Shown here: positions 18,413 to 21,486 of the stretch, one piece after another | Layout of the letters: each line of letters opens with the position of its first letter | How positions within the stretch are numbered: the first letter of the stretch is position 1 | NCBI GenBank assembly: GCA_900547035.1 | Contig: URFM01000054.1 | Coordinates: 1-21,486, forward strand | Source: an uncultured Clostridium sp. | GTDB lineage: Bacteria; Bacillota; Clostridia; Lachnospirales; Lachnospiraceae | DNA: 21,486 nt | Direction of reading: 5' to 3' | The notes under the pieces: model-generated | Seen by the model: the letters and a program-made list of their open reading frames with translations, nothing else | Told to the model about the DNA's origin: nothing | The model's database searches: none | Position numbers and translations under genes: made by a program

Positions 18413-18678
18413 ATGCCGGAGCAAAAAACGAAAAAAAGAAGCTTGTTTGAAGTCTGGCAAGAGTTATGTGCGGTTATTGACGAAAAATATGAAATGGAAC
18501 GAGTCTGGAATACCGGCGGCAGGAAGGGGACTTATGAGTATAAGTACCGGAGAGGCGGAAAAGCTCTTTGCTGCCTATACGCAAAAAGACTGCGTCGGTT
18601 TTATGATTACCTTTGGTACGGATGAAAGAGTAAAATTTGAAGAGATAAGGGATACCATTTCAGAGTCTGTTTGCAGAC
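18413..18678 (+). pseudogene. Broken DUF3788-like gene
   Basis: Fragments read LFEVWQELCAVIDEKYEMER followed by VWNTGGRKGTYEYKYRRGGK in one frame, then, after an A5 run at 18583-18587, DCVGFMITFGTDERVKFEEI in the next frame. One extra A explains the shift. The combined sequence resembles DUF3788 proteins (conserved YKYRRGGKxLC and FGxxERxKFE), whose function is unknown. The normal C-terminus is missing: the similarity stops at about 18675, where the terminator of the convergent gene begins. The N-terminus also looks short. It lies just after the broken phosphoesterase, so both belong to one decaying segment. Confidence 0.65.
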
Positions 18679-18717
18679 AAAAAAACCAAACCGGAAATAA
18701 TCATTTCCGGCGGTTTG
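18679..18717 (-). terminator. Rho-independent terminator of the minus-strand GNAT gene
   Basis: Reading the minus strand: AAACCG and CCGGAAAT pair with ATTTCCGG and TTTGG around a GATT loop, followed by TTTTTTT. Confidence 0.85.
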
Positions 18718-18725
18718 AATTTCGT

Positions 18726-19493
18726 TTAATATCCCCATATTTCAACTGCTTGATAGGCGTGGCTGAAATGATAACCTAATTTCTCCGCCAGGGCCATAGA
18801 AGCCGGATTATGGGCATCCCAGCTGGGATACAGATTCCGCTTCAGACATTCCAGAATCAGTTTGGCTCCGCAGATATAGGCAAGTCCCTTTCGGCGGTAT
18901 TCCTCTCTGGTATCAATTTCGATTTCAATACCGTCCAGGTATCTGGAGTAGGAGGAAGCACCGGATACGATGAGGCCATTTTTGCGGATTACAACGCCGA
19001 TGCCCAGATTGTGAAAAGCCTCATAAGTTGAAAACTGTGATACCAGATCGGCGCTCCAGATTTCAGTTTTACATAATTTATAAATCTCCTCATTGATTGC
19101 GGACAAAGTAAAGGATTCCGGCAGTTCAGCTACAGCCTTTTTCAGCTGGTGTTGATTAAAAATGCCGGGTTCTTTTTTTGTGGCATAACGGGTAATGATT
19201 TTCGCTTTATTGCCATAATGCTGTGTGATGATAGTTTGCCAGCCTTCGTTTTGAGGAACCATAATCATATAGTTCTGGGTACACCAGCCGGGCTTATAGG
19301 ATACCAGCTCTGGGCAGGGTATTCCTGCGAAAAAAGTAAAATCCCCAAGAACGGCCATGGCGGCGGTGGGATGTTTCAAGTCGTCTGCGTATATTTTGCC
19401 CATAAAGCCCTGCAGGCATGACCAGATCAGAGTTTCTTCCCACTGGCCGAACAGAGGTGAAACGCTGCTGGCATCAATTATTTCATGTATCAT
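18726..19493 (-). CDS. GNAT-family acetyltransferase, ZmaR-like (GNAT_acetyltran type)
   Basis: A 255-residue predicted N-acetyltransferase using acetyl-CoA. The C-terminal half matches the ZmaR/GNAT_acetyltran family: VVIRKNGLIVSGASSYSRYL, GIEIEIDTREEYRRKGLAYI (acetyl-CoA-binding R/Q-x-x-G-x-A loop) and NLYPSWDAHNPASMALAEKLGY. The N-terminal half (1-120) has the family's less conserved domain. ZmaR acetylates the antibiotic zwittermicin A, but most relatives have unknown substrates, so resistance is only a guess. I chose ATG at 19493 because AAGGAAG lies 6 bases upstream; the frame also allows a start at 19541 (16 residues longer). It begins 57 bp after the XRE gene stop and probably shares its transcript. 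Confidence 0.85.
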   Translation of the reverse strand: MIHEIIDASSVSPLFGQWEETLIWSCLQGFMGKIYADDLKHPTAAMAVLGDFTFFAGIPCPELVSYKPGWCTQNYMIMVPQNEGWQTIITQHYGNKAKIITRYATKKEPGIFNQHQLKKAVAELPESFTLSAINEEIYKLCKTEIWSADLVSQFSTYEAFHNLGIGVVIRKNGLIVSGASSYSRYLDGIEIEIDTREEYRRKGLAYICGAKLILECLKRNLYPSWDAHNPASMALAEKLGYHFSHAYQAVEIWGY

Positions 19494-19550
19494 AAACTGC
19501 TTCCTTATGTCGCTGCTAAAGCAAGGCAAATTCCTGCCCATATTCCTTTC

Positions 19551-19889
19551 TTAAGTTTCGTTTTCGGGTTTGCGCGAGGCATCCGCCAATCCCTGGATAT
19601 AAGCGGCAGCCAGTTCGCGTTTATAAGAGTCCAGAATACTGTAATCCCGCAGCATTTTGTTCTGATCCTCTGTCAGGGTCACCATGATGCCGTCTGTGGC
19701 GTAGAAAGCGGACAGTGTGATGTTAAATGCCATACAGACACGGCGGAGTGTGGCGTTGCTGGGGACGGATTTTCCTTTCAGCATTGTATTGACGCGTCCG
19801 TTGGACTCACCCATTTCCTTTGCCAGCCGGTATTGGCTCCAACCCCTTTCCCGGCACAGTTCTTTGATTCGATTCACTTCGTAATTCAT
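19551..19889 (-). CDS. XRE-family transcriptional regulator
   Basis: A 112-residue DNA-binding protein. Residues 3-62 form a Cro/CI helix-turn-helix: IKELCRERGWSQYRLAKEMG, then ESNGRVNTMLKGKSVPSNATLRRVCMAFNITLSAF. Residues 68-112 form a helical tail (LTEDQNKMLRDYSILDSYKRELAAAYIQGL) likely to mediate dimer formation; this layout is common in Clostridia. The Shine-Dalgarno is poor (GGTGGGG). It is followed by the ZmaR-like acetyltransferase 57 bp downstream, so the two may form a small regulated unit. The dyad CTAAC-AGTC-GTTAG (19901-19914), just upstream of the start, is a candidate operator. Confidence 0.9.
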   Translation of the reverse strand: MNYEVNRIKELCRERGWSQYRLAKEMGESNGRVNTMLKGKSVPSNATLRRVCMAFNITLSAFYATDGIMVTLTEDQNKMLRDYSILDSYKRELAAAYIQGLADASRKPENET

Positions 19890-19900
19890 ACCCCACCATC

Positions 19901-19914
19901 CTAACAGTCGTTAG
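19901..19914. promoter_or_regulatory. Short dyad upstream of the XRE gene, possible operator
   Basis: CTAACAGTCGTTAG is a 5-bp-arm inverted repeat 12 bp before the regulator's start. A related half-site, CTAATGATT on the minus strand, occurs about 35 bp further upstream (around 19945). Confidence 0.35.
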
Positions 19915-20006
19915 ATATATTTTATCCAGATACACATAAAATCATTAGACTGCAAAATTATAGGTAAATAGATATGAAAAATATATAATCGATAATAAGA
20001 AGATGA

Positions 20007-20041
20007 GCCATCCTGAACGGTTACGATTTCCGGAGAAAAAA
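20007..20041 (+). repeat. Dispersed repeat, copy 2
   Basis: GCCATCCTGAACGGTTACG plus a GATTTCCGGAGAAAA tail, similar to the MATE leader at 3268-3305. Here no plus-strand gene follows, so it may be the leader of a lost gene or a copy of a small repeat family. Confidence 0.5.
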
Positions 20042-20079
20042 CTTGGACTGCTTAACTGCGAAAAGGGGCGGAGCTGAGG

Positions 20080-20601
20080 TTAAAAAGGAATCAGTATTTT
20101 CTGGTAGGCAAGCCGAGGGTCTCCGGCCTCAGAGCCGTCCTTGAGAACCAGACGACCGCAGGGTACATATCCATTCTTTTCCAGAGCCCGCTGCATGGAA
20201 CGGTTGTCTGGATGAGTGTCGATGCGTACATTTGTGAATCCTAAGGATAGGACCAGCTTTTCCGATTGGGAAAAAAGCTGGGAAACGATTCCCTGCCCTT
20301 TGCAAGAATCTTCTACACAGACACGGTGAAAGGCATAGTAGGACTCCTGATTCAGCCATGCACCGTCGATTTCTGCATAGCTCAGCTCCGGACCCGGGGC
20401 CAGGGTGATCATAGCTGCTGCTTTTCCGGCATTTTCCAGTACATACAGTTTGTGTTCTTTGATAGCTTTGCAAAGCTCCTCTTTATTGGGCTCGCCTTTC
20501 TGCCATTGGTCGATTCCATTGACCCGGAAATAGGCAATTGCCTGTTGGGACATGGATACCAGACTGGGCAGGTCGCTTTCTCTGGCGGGACGGTAGTTCA
20601 T
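20080..20601 (-). CDS. GNAT-family N-acetyltransferase
   Basis: A 173-residue single-domain acetyltransferase. Order of motifs: MNYRPARESDLPSLVSMSQQ at the N-terminus; GKAAAMITLAPGPELSY (strands 2-3); FHRVCVEDSCKGQGIVSQLF (motif A, with acetyl-CoA loop K-G-Q-G-I); IDTHPDNRSMQRALEKNGYVPCG (motif B). The style is the common RimI-like/YobR group; the substrate is unknown. The frame is open for 40 residues upstream, but ATG at 20601 has AGGAGG 7 bases before it and the promoter lies within the longer version, so the short start is right. Confidence 0.9.
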   Translation of the reverse strand: MNYRPARESDLPSLVSMSQQAIAYFRVNGIDQWQKGEPNKEELCKAIKEHKLYVLENAGKAAAMITLAPGPELSYAEIDGAWLNQESYYAFHRVCVEDSCKGQGIVSQLFSQSEKLVLSLGFTNVRIDTHPDNRSMQRALEKNGYVPCGRLVLKDGSEAGDPRLAYQKILIPF

Positions 20602-20631
20602 GGGGATACCTCCTTGTGATTGTCTGGATTC

Positions 20632-20660
20632 AGTATATTGTGAAATAAGCGGTTGGTCAA
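20632..20660 (-). promoter_or_regulatory. Promoter of the GNAT gene
   Basis: Minus strand TTGACC (20655-20660), 17 bp, TATACT (20632-20637), 30 bp before the ATG. Confidence 0.75.
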
Positions 20661-20702
20661 TGGAAACAGATACAGTCTTAAAAAATCCTTCCCAAAATCC
20701 CC

Positions 20703-20731
20703 TTGCGCCCTTCGCCTTCATTCGCTATAAT
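20703..20731 (+). promoter_or_regulatory. Promoter of the mgtE leader
   Basis: TTGCGC (20703-20708), 17 bp, TATAAT (20726-20731). The predicted start is about 20738. Confidence 0.65.
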
Positions 20732-20737
20732 AGCTAT

Positions 20738-21073
20738 GTAATCGGAAAATATCAATTTTTAAAAGAGAGGTGAGATTATGGACGGCAGTAGTGGTGGTCG
20801 AAGTACAGACAAGGCTTTCATATATGGTTGTAGTACAGGCGGCCAGGGGCCGTTCATGTCTTAAAGGGGCAGCTGTGCCTGTATATGAATGCCATTGTCC
20901 GTTTCTGAAACTGCGCTGCATCGGCGTAGGCGCGGGCGCACAAAGCCCTCGGGAATCAGCGGCAATGGTATTTTTATGCCCATTTTTACTGATTTTCTGG
21001 CTCTGCGCCTGCCTTTGCGCCCAACAAATCATTCGACTTACGGAAATGAAATGCGTAAAGGAGGAACAGAACA
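20738..21073 (+). promoter_or_regulatory. Long structured leader of mgtE, not an evident M-box
   Basis: About 336 nt between promoter and mgtE. Besides the 28-codon ORF it holds GGCA-GCTG-TGCC (near 20869-20880), a large-loop stem CCATTG...CAATGG (near 20893-20898/20964-20969) followed by TATTTTTATG, and long-range complementarity between AGGCGC/GGGCGC-ACAAAG (20927-20945) and GCGCCT/CTTTGCGCCC (21004-21022). The two larger pairings are nested around different partners and could be alternatives. I do not see the conserved M-box (ykoK) segments. Confidence 0.45.
20778..20864 (+). CDS. Short leader ORF (28 codons) upstream of mgtE
   Basis: MDGSSGGRSTDKAFIYGCST plus eight residues ending in FMS. 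AGAGAGGTGAG precedes the ATG with good spacing, and a consensus-like promoter lies about 40 bp before that. It is Gly/Ser-rich with one Cys, with no export signal and no family I recognise. The DNA has an internal imperfect repeat (AGTACAGAC / AGTACAGGC). Because it sits in a long structured leader before a magnesium transporter gene, it may be a regulatory peptide whose translation sets the leader fold; alternatively it is chance. Confidence 0.45.
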   Translation: MDGSSGGRSTDKAFIYGCSTGGQGPFMS

Positions 21074-21486
21074 ATGAGTGTAAAGAATCTTACGGATCTT
21101 CAGCAGGATATCAATATGAAGACCGTTCATCCGGATTACAAGGCGGAGATTGTGGATATTATCCGCGGAAATCTGACGCCAGGTCTGAAGCGGGATCGGC
21201 TTCTGACTTATCATGAGAATGATATTGCGGTGGCCCTGGAACTGCTGACAGCGGATGAGCGAAGCAGGCTGTACTGCCTGTTGGAAGCACAAACGTTGGC
21301 AAACATTTTTGAATATTCGGATCATCCCAGTCAGTATATCAATGAACTGGGGATACAAAAACGAGTGGCGGTTTTGTCGCGCTTTGAAATTACCACTGTT
21401 GTGGAATGCCTCAGACAGATGGATAAGGCAGACCGGAATACGCTGTTGGAATTGCTGGACGAGGATACCAAGCGGGAAGTTCTGCT
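21074..21486 (+). CDS. mgtE: Magnesium transporter MgtE, N-terminal part (3' end outside window)
   Basis: The frame starts at ATG 21074 and is open to the window's right edge (137 codons). It begins MSVKNLTDLQQDINMKTVHP, and the sequence after that matches the MgtE intracellular N domain, an alpha-helical superhelix: DIAVALELLTADERSRLYCL, LANIFEYSDHPSQYINELG, ECLRQMDKADRNTLLELLDE. In MgtE this domain and the following CBS domains sense cytoplasmic Mg2+ and close the channel. AAAGGAGGAACAGAACA before ATG gives a strong ribosome-binding site. The CBS and membrane domains lie beyond the window. Confidence 0.88.
   Translation, partial: MSVKNLTDLQQDINMKTVHPDYKAEIVDIIRGNLTPGLKRDRLLTYHENDIAVALELLTADERSRLYCLLEAQTLANIFEYSDHPSQYINELGIQKRVAVLSRFEITTVVECLRQMDKADRNTLLELLDEDTKREVL

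Noticed and set aside
20770..21216. 148-codon plus-strand ORF running into mgtE
   Set aside because: It overlaps the mgtE start in another frame, has implausible composition, and the mgtE frame has a strong ribosome-binding site and clear family match.

Overview
The window looks like chromosome from a Gram-positive anaerobe of the Clostridia, most likely a Lachnospiraceae-type gut organism. This is inferred from strong GGAGG ribosome-binding sites, Firmicutes-type sigma-A promoters, a Clostridia/Bacillus-type LexA box, a ZmaR-like acetyltransferase, a DUF6809-like protein and a separate fchA-folD pair. Most of it is ordinary housekeeping sequence with good start signals. There are no tRNA or rRNA genes, CRISPR arrays, transposases or phage genes that I can see.

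Layout: 1-1459 holds the 3' end of tyrS and a secreted cell-wall-binding-repeat protein, closed by a bidirectional terminator. 1552-3144 (minus) is an asnA-mntP operon, divergent from a MATE transporter (3310-4662). 4663-5430 has no protein gene but carries a consensus promoter, about 570 nt of highly structured purine-rich sequence and a long terminal hairpin: a candidate large non-coding RNA. 5434-7569 (minus) holds an M24 peptidase and a PflX-like radical SAM protein. 7770-9722 holds a small XRE regulator and then fchA-folD, one-carbon folate genes preceded by a structured leader. 9840-12226 is a complete polar amino acid ABC importer. 12355-12645 is a small DUF6809-like gene. 12884-15733 is uvrA under a perfect LexA box, and 15855-17396 is guaA.

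17400-18720 is decayed sequence: intergenic hairpins, then a broken metallophosphoesterase and a broken DUF3788-like gene. 18726-20601 (minus) holds two GNAT acetyltransferases flanking an XRE regulator. The window ends with a 336-nt leader, containing a 28-codon ORF and GC-rich structure, in front of the 5' part of mgtE.

Best candidates for something new: (1) the roughly 570-nt structured RNA after the MATE gene; (2) the fchA leader, whose GTACC/GGGTAC segments can pair in mutually exclusive ways; (3) the mgtE leader, which does not look like the M-box; (4) a FolD that has lost the Lys and Gln needed for cyclohydrolase activity while sitting next to fchA, which can supply that activity.
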